64,000 nucleotides of DNA from Hygrophila difformis (taxonomy: Eukaryota; Streptophyta; Magnoliopsida; Lamiales; Acanthaceae). The notes under the pieces were generated by a model. That model was not told where the DNA came from, ran no database searches, and saw only the letters and a program-made list of their open reading frames with translations. This document shows positions 34,687 to 45,921 of the stretch, piece after piece; position 1 is the stretch's first letter; each line of letters begins with the position of its first letter. The position numbers and the translations under genes are program-made. Location of the stretch: the NCBI GenBank assembly GCA_030278955.1, contig JAOANR010000012.1, positions 26,343,977 to 26,407,976 on the forward strand. The letters are read 5' to 3'.

Positions 34687-35878
34687 ATGGTTCCTTATCG
34701 CGCTAGAGGTGCTGGTCGACGGGGAAGGCCCCGCAGGAACCAGGGTCCACCCGTTGGGGATAGGGTAGGGGACTTTGCACCTGAGGAGATGGGAAATATG
34801 GATCCATCTGATGGAGTTGAACAAGGGAACGACAGACTACCTCCTCCTCCTCCACCCGCACCAGAGGTACCACCTATGGCCCAGGTGCCTCTCGGGAATC
34901 CACCAGTAGGTGGTGCAGCTGCCTTCAATCCAATTGAGTTCGCCCGGCAGCTGGCACAGTTCTTCCAGTTGTTACCACAGCCTGTCGTGCAGCCTGCCCC
35001 TGCACCTGTTCCAGTCCATGTGGACTATGTGGACCTATCCACAAAGCACCGTCCACCAAAGTTTGCAGGGGGTGCCAGTCCTTCTGATCTGGAGAACTGG
35101 AAGTATCAGTTGGGTCGGGTTCTTATTAATATCAACTGTCCTGAGGACCAGAAGGCCTATGTAGCTTCCCACTATCTGGAAGGGGAAGCACTGCATTGGT
35201 GGAGGACCCGCGAGCACGACCTACTCGCTCGACCCGGGTTCAACTGGGAACAGTTTACAGAGGCTCTTAGTTCCCATTTCTATCCACCACATGTCTTGGA
35301 GGCGAAGAAAATGGAATTTCTGGGTTTGAGACAGACGGAAAGTATGAGCGTGACCGCTTATCACAGGAAGTTTGTGGAGCTCATGAGGTATGCTTCGGAA
35401 GTTATGCCCACTGGTAGGGACGAGGTTCGTCGTTTCATTTCGGGTCTTCGGGCAGGAATTAAGTCCTCTTTTGGCTATCGAGGTTATGATACATTGTCTG
35501 AGGCGTTCGATCAGGCCTTATATGTGGAGGAGAGTCGGTCTGAAGAACGCCAACAGTGGCAGAGTAGAAAGAGGCAAAGGGACCGGGGTCGTGAGGGGCA
35601 GAGAGGCGGCGATCAGAGGGGCCAGCCTGCTGTTAGGGGTCGCCGTGATGGTGGCCGTGCTGATGTGGGCAGGGGTGGTGGTCGTGCATCGCTACCTGTT
35701 CGTGAGGTTGGACCGGATGGGCGACCTGTATACCGTTGTTGGACTTGCCACGAGGTGGGTCATCGCCGAGCGGATTGCCCGCATGCTGGCAGGGGTAGAC
35801 CGGTTCGGGCTGACAGGGGTGGCAGACTGAACGTCTTGGATCGTGCGGAGGCAGATCGTCGGGATGATGTTCTTGCAG
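34687..35878 (+). CDS. Gag, element B (first exon of predicted gag-pol)
   Basis: This is the capsid/nucleocapsid protein of element B. The chosen ATG gives [20 protein letters not shown], parallel to family A. An upstream in-frame ATG at 34630 is possible but not conserved. Proline-rich stretches (about residues 50-70 and 95-115) precede the capsid domain ([18 protein letters not shown]). The C-terminal half is Arg/Gly-rich. The zinc knuckle (residues 351-364, [14 protein letters not shown]) is a complete CX2CX4HX4C. Without splicing the frame stops at 35887-35889. Removal of 35879-35954 leads into protease. Confidence 0.9.
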
Positions 35879-35954
35879 GTGTGTTTTAAATTCCTGCAGT
35901 TTCTTATTTTCTTTTCGTTGTGCTCTGTCTTTGTAAACTTTATACCCCGTTTAG
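35879..35954 (+). other. Predicted intron between gag and pol, element B
   Basis: This 76-bp T-rich segment starts CAG|GTGTGT and ends CGTTTAG|G. Removal joins the gag and pol frames through a split glycine codon in phase 1, at the same protein position as in family A. Retention terminates gag three codons into the intron. The length is close to the lower limit for plant introns, and a pyrimidine-rich tract supports the acceptor. A ribosomal frameshift is the alternative explanation. Confidence 0.65.
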
Positions 35955-38900
35955 GTACTATTACTGTTGCGAATCATTCTGCCTTTGTATTGTTTGATTC
36001 GGGAGCCTCGTGTTCGTTCGTGGCTTTGCGATTTGTGCGGGAGCACGGAGTAGGACCGTTGGTGCCCTACCAGATGCCTGTTTCCTTGCCTTCGGGCAAT
36101 ATCATCCGTAGTGATCACATATGGCGAGATGCGGTATTGAGCATCGAGGGTCGTGAGTTCAGAGCCGACTTGGTTGTATTTAGCCTGGCTGACTTTGATG
36201 TAATTTTGGGCATGGATTGGCTGACTCGCCATCGTGCTGTTATCGATTGTGGTATTCCACGCATTTCCTTCCGAGATCCTCTCGGTAAGTATGTCTCTTA
36301 TCGACCTTCTTTGATTCCACCTGCTATTAGTGTGGTTTCGGTTGTTGCGTTGTGTGATTTGATGCGCAGGGGTTGTTCTCTTTCCCTGTGGCAAATGAGG
36401 GATCTTCGAGCAGAGGTTCCTGCTGCTTCGAGTGTCCCTGTTGTCTCTGAGTTCGGGGATGTGTTTCCCGATGAAATTCATGGTCTCCCACCTGCTCGGG
36501 AGATTGATTTTACTATTGAGCTGATGCCTGATGCAGCTCCTGTTTCTAAGGCTCCTTACCGGATGGCTCCTGCTGAATTGAAGGAGTTGAAGGATCAGTT
36601 GAATGAGCTTACTAGTAAGGGGTATATCCAGCCGAGTAGCTCGCCTTGGGGAGCTCCTGTACTGTTTGTTAAGAAGAAGGATGGGTCGATGAGGATGTGC
36701 ATCGACTACAGGGGTTTGAACCGAATCACAGTGAAGAATAAGTATCCTCTACCTCGGATTGAGGATCTGTTTGATCAGTTGAGAGGGGCCAGTGTATTCA
36801 GTAAGATTGATTTGAGATCGGGCTACCATCAGATAAGGGTGGCAGAGGCTGATAGGCCTAAGACAGCATTCAGAACTCGTTATGGACACTTTGAATTCAC
36901 GGTCATGCCTTTTGGTTTGACTAACGCACCAGCGATCTTCATGGATCTTATGCATAGGGTATTCCGCCCCCTGCTGGATGTGTGCGTGGTTGTGTTCATA
37001 GACGATATTCTGGTCTACTCGCCGACTCGTGAGGCACATGCTGGCCACTTGAGGACAGTGTTGAACACATTGCGAGAGCATAAGCTATATGCTAAACTCT
37101 CCAAGTGTGAGTTCTGGTTGGAGAAGGTGTCGTTTCTGGGACACATTGTTTCGGGTGAGGGCATTGCAGTTGATCCTGCTAAGGTGGAAGCGGTACTAAA
37201 GTGGCAGGCCCCGAAGAATGTGGGAGAGATCCGGAGTTTCTTAGGTCTTGTTGGCTACTACCGCAGATTCATTGAGGGGTTCTCGAGCATTGCTAGGCCT
37301 CTGACTAGACTATTGAGGAAAGATGTCAGATTCAGATGGGATGATGCTTGTGAGCAAGCATTCGAATTGTTGAAGAAGAAAGTGACAGAGGCACCTGTTT
37401 TGGTACTACCTGATGATTCAGGCGAGTATGAAGTTTACACGGATGCGTCACTTAAGGGTTTAGGTTGTGTGTTGATGCAAAAGGGCAAAGTGATTTCTTA
37501 TGCATCTCGACAGCTTAAGCCACATGAGCAGAATTACCCGACTCACGATTTGGAAATGGCAGCGGTAGTGCATGCTCTGAAAATCTGGAGACACTATCTG
37601 TATGGAGCGAAGTGTAGAATTTATTCAGATCATAAGAATCTGAAGTGTCTGTACACCTCAGACCACATGAGTGGCAGACAGAGGAGATGGATGGAGTTAT
37701 TGCAGGACTATGACACGGATATTCAGTATATTGAGGGAAAGGCGAACCGGGTGGCGGATGCTTTGAGCAGGAAGGAGCATCATTCAGTGGCATGCTTGGG
37801 AGTGATGCCTGAGTGGCGCAGGGAGCTACTCAGACTTGAGGTTCAGGTAGTTCATGTTGGCTCTGTTCAGCACACCTTAAACATGCTAGTTACTGCATCT
37901 TCTTTGATTGATGAGATATTTGCTAGTCAGCATGATAGCGGAGAGATGGCAGTACTGAGACAGAAGATTCAGGATGGTAAGGCTCCGGGTTTCAGGATTG
38001 ATGATAGGGGCATGGTGAGATATGGCGATAGATGGTGCATTCCGGAGTGCTGTGATGATCTGAAGAGGAAGGTCATGGATGAGGCTCACACGACTCCTTA
38101 TTCTGTTCATCCAGGAGTCATAAAGATGTATAAAGACATCCGACAGACTTATTGGTGGAATAACAAGAAGAGGGAGATAGTTGAATATGTGGCTAAGTGT
38201 GCCACATGTCAGCGAGTGAAGATTGAGCACATGAGACCGATGGGTTTGCTACAGCCTCTAGCAGTGCCCGAATGGAAGTGGGAATCCATTTCCATGGATT
38301 TTGTGACAGGGTTGCCTCCGACTGTGAGGAAGATGGACACTATCTGGGTGGTGGTGGATCGATTGACTAAGAGTGCAGTGTTCATACCTATGAGACTGAC
38401 ATGGAGTATGAGCCAGCTCACCCAGGCCTATATTCAGCATGTTGTTAAGAGATTTGGGATTCCCAAGGAGATCGTGTCTGATCGGGATTCCAGATTCCTG
38501 TCCAAGTTTTGGAAGGATGTGCAGGCAGCGTTTGGCACGCAGATTAGCATGAGTACTGCATGGCATCCTCAGTCAGATGGTCAGACAGAGAGGACCATTA
38601 GGACTTTAGAGGATATGTTACGAGCTTGTGCACTGGACTTTCAGGGTAGTTGGGAGAATCACCTCAGTTTGGTGGAGTTCAGTTACAATAACAGTTATCA
38701 TGCAAGTATTGGCATAGCTCCCTTCGAGGCATTGTATGGGAGGAAGTGCAGGAGTCCTTTATGTTGGAATGATCCAATAGATAAGGTAAATGTGGGTCCT
38801 GAAATGATTGAGCAGACTGTTGCGTTGGTGAGGGTCATTAGGGACCGTATGAAAGAAGCTCAAGACAGACAGAAGAGCTATGCTGATCTAGCTCGTCGTG

Positions 38901-39346
38901 ATGTGGAGTTTGAGGTTGGTGATAGGGTATTACTGCGGGTATCGCCTATGAAAGGGGTACGCCGGTTCGGTAAGAAGGGCAAGCTGAGCCCGAGATACAC
39001 TGGACCCTATGAGATTGTGGAGAGAGTTGGTAAAGTGGCTTATAGGTTGGCTTTACCAGCCGAAGTGGGTCGAGCTCATGATGTTTTTCATGTCTCTCAA
39101 CTCCGGAAGTTTGTATCTGACCCATCTAAGATTATCCGGCCTGATGAGATTGAATTGGATACGAGCCTTGAGTATGAGGAGTATCCTGTTCGGGTAATTG
39201 ATACAAAGGAAAGGGTTCTAAGGCACAAGACCATTCCGATGGTTAAGGTGTTGTGGTCTAGGCACGGAGCCGAAGATGCTACTTGGGAAACCGAGGAGCA
39301 TATGAAGCTGAAGTACCCAGACTTGGACTTGGCTCCATCGCTATGA
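35955..39346 (+). CDS. Pol polyprotein, element B
   Basis: This frame encodes all replication enzymes. In order: aspartic protease ([16 protein letters not shown]); reverse transcriptase ([22 protein letters not shown], catalytic FIDDILVYS at 36995-37021); RNase H (YTDAS, DLEMAAV, YSDHKNL); integrase with an HHCC zinc finger (HTTPYSVH...CATC), a DDE core (SMDF, SDRDSRF, DGQTERT) and a C-terminal chromodomain-like module ([10 protein letters not shown]...VKVLWSRHG...ATWETEE). No stop or frameshift interrupts it. An ATG at 35843 opens the same frame, but translation from the spliced gag frame is more plausible. The chromodomain suggests targeting to marked chromatin, as known for chromoviruses. 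Confidence 0.93.
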
Positions 39347-39417
39347 GGTAACATTATTCCCTTACTTATTGTTTTGATCATGTCCTTGAATGTGCATTTC
39401 GGGGACGAAATGATCGT

Positions 39418-39430
39418 AAGGGAGGAGGAA
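39418..39430 (+). promoter_or_regulatory. Polypurine tract of element B
   Basis: AAGGGAGGAGGAA lies directly before the 3' LTR. Confidence 0.88.
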
Positions 39431-40280
39431 TGTAATAACTCGATTTAATTAATTGGAATGTTTAAATAATTTGGTATTTGATTATTTTGCATTTCAGTCC
39501 GGATGGGGTCATTTGTAATTACTCTTTTATTGGAAGTATAATGGGGTGTCTTTTGTAATTTGGAGAAAGAAAAAAAAAAAGAAAGAAACGGGAGGCAGAG
39601 AAGAGAACGGCCGAGAGAGAGAGGAGGGTTTGGAGTAATCTTCGGCTCGTTCAAACTATCGCGTTTCTTGGCCGATTGATTAATCGGTTGTTGGTAAGTG
39701 ATTCTCCTCGTCGTCTTCTTCGCAATGATTTTTATTTCGTTCGTTTTGGTGGTGATTTGGAGATATTTTGAATTGGTAGGATTTGGGGATTTGTGAGTTG
39801 ATCGATCGATCGAATTGGACATTCAGAGGTGTTTAATCGTTGGAAAGATATCAGGCAAGGGATTTATATGCTTAAATTACGTGTTGGGGGTATTGGAGTC
39901 GGCAAGGGTTTATGTGTATTATTATATATATACACGATTGTGTTTGTATATCCTAATGTATGAAGGTTTCTGCTCTCACGGGTGGGAATGCATTTGGAAA
40001 CTTAGATCATCCCAGTGAGTAGTATAATCAGTCGGATGATCCCAATTGAAGTGATTTGAGTAGTGTAGTTGTCGACATGTATCTAATTTGACTATCTCGT
40101 TTCCATGGTAAAGGTGTCTGGAATAGAAATACATATATAGAGTATATCAGTTTGCAGAATTCACTTTCAATTGATTGTTTAGTCAACCTTAGCTTTTAAA
40201 ATCTTGTGTAGTGATGGTGCAAGTCACGAGAGGGTTGTGGTCAGGGATTCATTTTGACAAAGATTAGTATTACAATTATA

Positions 40281-40324
<44 letters not shown>

Positions 40325-41179
40325 ACTTATATTTGCTAAAGTATATACCTGTCTTTGTTAACGAATATCTATTAATATTCCATAGTTTGAATTCTACACA
40401 AGTAATTATACTAGTCTATTTTATTTAATTAAAAGAACTTTTGGAGTTACTTGTTAAGGGATTAAAGAGTTAATTAGCTGATCCGATGTGGTGTTATGTT
40501 GTATGTAATTGATTAGGCAATTGAAAGTTGGGAATTGCTTAATGAATACAGTAGGAAATTGATTTGCAGATCAGGGAATACAGTAGGTAATTTTGCGGCT
40601 GTGCTTGACTTCCACTTAAATCTTGATTAAGCTAATTATATGTTTATGACCTGCTAGATTAGTATTAGTAAATCACATTTTCATCTTTAGTGAAAGCCTG
40701 TCTGCGTGTGTGCCGTGTATGGTATATGTGTTGGGGATTCACTGAAGCATTTGAATTATTTATTTATTCCAAATTTATATTGGGAAGATTGCTAATTTAT
40801 ATATGATGCTTATGATTTATCGGGCAGCCTTCACGGGTGTTGTTGAGTCCCGATGACCCTTCGGGGTGTGATTATTGGCTGTGATGCCTGTTCGCCCTTC
40901 GGGGTGTATGATTTAGGCTGTGATGCCTGTGGTCCCTGCGGGGATGGTGTATGTTACCCTGTAACGGGTTGGAATTGATGATATCCTCACCCGTGGGTTC
41001 ATACCGCCCGGGTTTTTAGGCGCCGGCTAGGCATATTCATTGCATTTGCATATAGGTTAGATAGGTGTATGTTAGGCCATGCATCACGTGCATAAATTGT
41101 ATGATTGTGGTTGAAGCACCGGTATGGGACGGTGTGATGTTTATTTGCTTTTATTTTTATTCTGCTCTATTATTCATGC

Positions 41180-41232
<53 letters not shown>

Positions 41233-41827
41233 TTTTTTTATTATTTACTCTTGTTGCGCTGTTATCCTTTACTCCCCAACACGTAGCCTTGCTCAGTACG
41301 TTGTACTGACTCCCTTTGCTTTTGTCTGTTTTATAGATCCTGCTGGAGGCGCTGGAGCATGATTTGGGTATGGGGTTGAGAGATCACATAGATAGGACAT
41401 GTCTATTCATTTTATCTTATGTGTTTATGTGATACTCTTTTGTTTTTGTATTATGGTTTGGCATTGGATTATTGACTAGTTGAGTCCTGTGAGCCTAGTA
41501 TTTACATATTGACGGCCTGTGGCCTTATGTGATTTACTGGTTTGGGCTGGTAGCCCTGTTTGAGATATTGGTATATTGTCCTGTTACTTGAGGCTTGTAG
41601 CCGGGATGTTTTATTGGCATTGTTATATGATTATTCGAGGGACCTTTTTCATGTGCCTATGTGTTTGTTTTATTCTAGCCTTTGCTTTTAAATGGATTAA
41701 TCAGATGATCATTTTAGGTTCGCTCAGCCTTGTACTAGCTGTTTTAAATTAGCTGGCCACTAGTTTAGGATAGTTAGTACGGCGGTAATGCTTGCGAAAA
41801 TCAGGTTTGAATTTTCGGGGCGTTACA
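39431..41827 (+). repeat. 3' LTR of element B
   Basis: This 2397-bp LTR differs from the 5' copy by about a dozen single-base changes, a longer (TA)n run (about 40286-40320) and a shorter TTA run (41182-41230). Confidence 0.93.
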
Positions 41828-41832
41828 TCAGT
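41828..41832. repeat. Right target-site duplication TCAGT (element B)
   Basis: It matches 31930-31934 exactly. Confidence 0.92.
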
Positions 41833-42358
41833 GATTGCTTTATTATAATTCATGGAGAAACATAGATGCTCAACTCTCTTCGAATCTAATAATTGGTTAT
41901 AGGGCTTAGATTTAATTATGAATGTTTTCTTTATTGTTGATTTTTAATTCATGACGCAACATTCATACTCAACTCTATTAAAATCTTTCATCCAAAAAAA
42001 CTCTATTAAAATCTAATATTTTCTAGGTCTTCTAAATAATGGTTTGTATAATATAATTTATTGAATCAATCCCTCCTACTATCTTATTGAAATTGTGGAG
42101 ATTCGTACTCATAGTTAGAATAGTTTGGTTTATTAAAATTGGTGGATCAAGATATTCCTATAGAAATTGATGTTGATTATGTCGAGGTAATGAACTGATT
42201 ATTTATTTTGTTGCATGTTTTATGATCAGATTGATACAGATTCTTATGGTTTCCTATGCCTATGTTATGAATTTAAAGTAAAGCAAACTTTATGCACAAA
42301 TAATAATAAGACCACAAATATTTGATTTTATTTGGAAAAAGAATAAAGGAAAAACACC
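41833..42358. other. Right part of the candidate host Helitron
   Basis: AT-rich, no gene. It leads into the Helitron 3' hairpin at 42359-42374. Confidence 0.4.
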
Positions 42359-42539
42359 GCCCGCGAAGCGCGGGTCAAAAATCTAGTAGAAGTATATATA
42401 AATTGGAATTGAATATTCTATATAAATTTAAAATTCAAAATCTTTCAAATCTTTTTAAATTTAAATTTTAAATCTTTCAAATCTTTTTAAAAGTGAACAA
42501 TATTGTGGGATTTCCGTATAAATTGGAAATTCAATATAT

Positions 42540-42995
42540 ATTTATAAATTTAAAAATCTATAATAAATAAATAAATTAGAAAATCTAAAATTAATAAATT
42601 AAAAAATGCAAAAATCTATCAAAATTGGAAATTTAAAATGGAGACGCCACATTAAATGTGGGATAGGTTGTTCACTAATTACTTTATTAATATATAGATG
42701 ATAGATTTTATACGATAGACTAAAATCTATAATAAAATTAGTAATAAAAAATACAAAATAATATAGATAAAATAAGATATGCAAAATTTCAAATTTCAAA
42801 TCTTTTTAAAAATGAATATTGTAATAATTCCATATATTTCAGAAACTGAAAATCTATAATAAATAAATCAATAAATGTGAAAATCTAAAATTGATAAATT
42901 AAAAAATGCAAAAATCTGTAAAAAATAGAAATTTGAAATGGAGACACCACATTAAATGTAGGATGGGTTGTTCACTAATGTTTTAATATATATAT
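42540..42995. repeat. Diverged direct repeat of ~150 bp
   Basis: Two related blocks (about 42540-42690 and 42840-42990) both contain AAAATCTATAATAAATAAAT, AAATTAAAAAATGCAAAAATC and GGAGAC-CCACATTAAATGT followed by GGTTGTTCACTAAT. Both end in TAATATATA runs. On the minus strand such ends resemble Helitron 5' termini, so this may be two overlapping Helitron fragments. Confidence 0.55.
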
Positions 42996-45250
42996 ATATA
43001 TATACTAGAAATTTCTTGTCGCGCGCTACGCCGCGCGGACTTTGGCGACTTCAATTCTGTAATGAAATTATAGCTGAAAAGAGGAAGACATTAAAGACAA
43101 AACAGAAAACTTCCCAGTTTATATATACAGTCCAAAGCCAGCCTAGATCATTGAGCTATGGAACCAACAGAAAATTATCACTTAGAAAATGAAACAAATC
43201 ATTAATGTAGTGGCAACAAAATATAGATAGAAGGAATCAGGATGGAAACAAAACTAAATTTAATAAACATTGCCATTAGAAAGTAAATATGCAGGCTTAT
43301 ATTTTTCTTCACTGTTATCGGTCTTTGTATGGCACAATAATGCATTTGGAACCATGCCATGAATGCTACCAATTGATGTATAACTGCAAAATTTGAAGAA
43401 AAAATATTATGGCATCTACACCAAAGTAATATGAATAAATAAAAGGAAAACTACAGTAAGAATTTTGTAATTTTCCTAGAGAAGTCACCCCAATTATAGC
43501 GATACTCCCGCAAAATTCGCTAGAAATGCTTTGTAGGAATGCACAGGTGTTGAATGTTCAAATAATTCATAAAAAGATCAAAAACACCAAGAACAACAAA
43601 CATATTAAAAGCAGAAAGAGTTTCAAAGCATGCACTGGCAAGACAGGTTTAGGACCCTCGAATTGTTTTGAAAGGGTTCTCTTCAAAACATGCCTATACA
43701 AACAACAAAAACATAAAGATACAGAATTAGACAATCAGTTGAAAGGAAAATGTCACTTGAGCTTAGGAGTGATGATCGTGGGGATAGTAACAAAACAAGT
43801 ATTAGCACGACAAATACCCATACATTCTTGAAGAGATGATTGTCTTATAATGCATAAAAGTACCATACTTAGCGGATCGACATAGCTAAGGATCTCATCA
43901 TGAATCTCATCTTCCAAGTCCTTAATTAATATATATAAACAAGGAAATAATGCAACAAAATGTATCAATAAAAAAAAATTAAAAAGGAATATTCTAAAAA
44001 GGAAATTGACAAGCAAAAACCTTGGTGAAAGCCTTTGCCATGGCCGCTGAGATATTCATATGTAGGTCCGTTGCGTAGTTTTGGATCGACAGAGTAGAAA
44101 TCATCATTTTCTCCGGAATCTCCATGGTGAACTTCTCCTGCCCTGCCCAATGCATCGCCATAAAGATCAGATTCCAAATTGAAGTCAATGGCTTCTTGAT
44201 AGATTCATGAAAACAAAGTGAGAACGCCTCATTATTCGCATCTACGTGTTCTTGGATGAGGAAAATTGATAAGGGTTGAGCTTTTAGTTGGGTACACTGA
44301 TGAGGATTACAAACAAGGAATTGTGGTTGGATATATTAATTGACATTAAAACCAAAAACAAATGAAAATATGAAAATATAAACTGAAATCCTAATCCGAT
44401 AGAATCAAGCAGTGCAGAATAACGCGGAAAGAACAATAGAGGTTGGAGACTCATGGGAGATGCTTTCAAAGTCAGGAAAAGAAGAAAAGCATTGATCGCG
44501 AATTCAGTGCAAGAGCACGACGTCTCTCAAGCTTCAGCTGCTCGACGGCTGTAGGTAGAGGACAACAGTGGTTATGTCGGGCACTAATGCAGCGAAACAA
44601 TTTGGAATGAACCCTTAAGCGAGTGCGGCGGCCAAAACAGCAGAATGAGATCCAGGAAATAGCATAAATAGCAAGCTCAGAAATACCAAAACCTTCTTAA
44701 CCTCATTGCTGCAATATTTCAGGATAGGGAAAATCCACTACAGTAATGATACAACTTGGCCTTCAGTCCTGCTATCAACTTCAGAATAGTTATGCCTACC
44801 ATTCTACAAGGGATGATCTCAGACATGATCTGTGCGAAATGAAGACGGGGATGAACCTGCCAAAAAGTGTACGGGTGGATGTGGTTGTACTCATTTAAAA
44901 GCTCACCGGTTCTAAAATTATTTATCAAATAATAGTAATTGGCTGAAGGAAACACCAAAATGCAATCCCCAGAAGAAAAAACACGAACACAATCCCGAAC
45001 AAAACCCCCCAGAAAAAAAATTAATTAACACACAAAAGTAAAAGAAAAAACAACCTACAACGAATTCTGCTCAGCTCCTTCGATTGGGTAACCAATAAAT
45101 AATATGAATCTAATAATTAGGGTTGCAGAATTGCACGGGTTATACCTTGAAAGGAGAAGAGGCGAGAATAGATCAGTGAGGGCGAGGGCAGGGCCAACAA
45201 GAATGCAGGGCCGGAGAGGGGACCAGTAAAGCGGGAGAGAGCGTAGGACA

Positions 45251-45310
45251 GGCGGCAGCAATGGCGCGGCGAGCAGATTGGGCGGCAGCAACGGCGCGAC
45301 GAGCAGACCA
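45251..45310 (-). repeat. 30-bp tandem duplication
   Basis: Two adjacent 30-bp units (45251-45280 and 45281-45310), GGCGGCAGCAAYGGCGCGRC followed by GAGCAGA, differ at a few sites. Minus-strand translation gives a Leu/Pro-rich repeat, probably accidental. Confidence 0.75.
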
Positions 45311-45664
45311 GCGACAATGCAAGGAGAGAACAAGTGCAAGGAATACAAATTTTCACATCACCATTGCAATAAAGATACAGGCATTGGGATTCAACCAAAG
45401 GAAACGACCCTATTGAATAAATTAATTAGGGCACAATGGAATCACGCACCTGCCGAGGCCCGCGACACCACGCGTGAACCCTGGGGGCCTGAGGGGGCGA
45501 GGCGGACGGCCGGCGTGGTAGGGCGGCGCAGGCACCGGACGATGCGCAACAGCGTCGTTGGATGGCGGAGGCAGAGGAACGCAAGGCAAAAGGACAAAGC
45601 AGCGGCGACGAAGCAGGGCAGACGGCGTTGAAGAATCGGCGCAGGCGCTCAGGCGACGACAATG

Positions 45665-45793
45665 GATCGCCGAAGGGAGATGGGCAGCAGAAGAGGAATT
45701 GCGAGAGAGCGAACACAATTTAGGGAATGGATCGCCGACGGGAGAAGGGCAACAGAAGAGCAATTGCGAGAGGGAACGCGATTTAGGGAAATC
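45665..45793 (-). repeat. 65-bp tandem duplication in a promoter/5'UTR-like piece
   Basis: Unit 45665-45729 is repeated with changes at 45730-45793. On the minus strand it looks like a plant 5' untranslated region (CT-rich with CGGCGATCC), which supports gene capture. Confidence 0.7.
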
Positions 45794-45921
45794 TTGGAGA
45801 TCTAATTTGAGATTGATTTGAAGCGGGCTTGGGTACTGTTCCTAAGGGAACAACTGTTCCAATATACGGTTAACTGTTGCAATATACTGTCTTGTGTTTA
45901 TATATATAAGATATATATAGA

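Larger units (their letters stand above)
31935..41827 (+). mobile_element. Family B: complete Ty3/gypsy chromovirus
   Basis: This 9893-bp element has two LTRs (2405 and 2397 bp), an initiator-Met primer-binding site, an uninterrupted gag, an uninterrupted 1100-plus-residue pol with protease, RT, RNase H, integrase and chromodomain, a polypurine tract and a perfect TCAGT duplication (31930-31934 and 41828-41832). By eye the LTRs differ by about a dozen substitutions plus microsatellite length, so insertion is recent. It is related to family A but clearly distinct. It is likely autonomous if transcribed. Confidence 0.93.
28599..42386 (+). mobile_element. Candidate Helitron interrupted by element B
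   Basis: A possible 5' end A|TCTATATAATAAATCC lies at 28599. A strong 3' end lies at 42359-42386: a CCCGCG-AAG-CGCGGG hairpin, eight bases, then CTAG|T. Both satisfy the Helitron A|T insertion rule. If they belong together, the Helitron is about 3.9 kb and received element B later. The 3' end is convincing. Pairing with this 5' end is inferred, because part of the 28.6-29.0 kb sequence recurs at 29.77-29.98 kb and suggests more than one Helitron copy here. Confidence 0.45.
43005..45921 (-). mobile_element. Candidate minus-strand Helitron with gene-like fragments
   Basis: On the minus strand the 5' end reads A|TCTATATATATCTTATATA (from 45921) and the 3' end has a bulged hairpin (43019-43041) followed 13 bases later by CTAG|T (43005-43008). 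Both ends fit the Helitron A|T rule. The interior is far more GC-rich than its surroundings, and on the minus strand it shows splice-like junctions (for example GGCAG|GTGCGT near 45450 and TCAAG|GTATAA near 45145). This looks like captured pieces of one or more host genes. No Rep/helicase is present, so it would be non-autonomous. I could not identify the captured genes. Confidence 0.6.

Noticed and set aside
36749..38566. Long minus-strand frames opposite element B pol
   Set aside because: They are shadows of the strongly coding plus strand and have no motifs.
43965..44188. Overlapping minus-strand frames, one containing AGQEKF reminiscent of a small-GTPase motif
   Set aside because: A single short match without the other GTPase motifs. 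It may be a captured exon but identity is not supportable.
45055..45763. Minus-strand frames rich in Leu/Pro and Ser/Ala
   Set aside because: They follow the GC-rich tandem duplications. No protein family recognised, so I describe the DNA instead.
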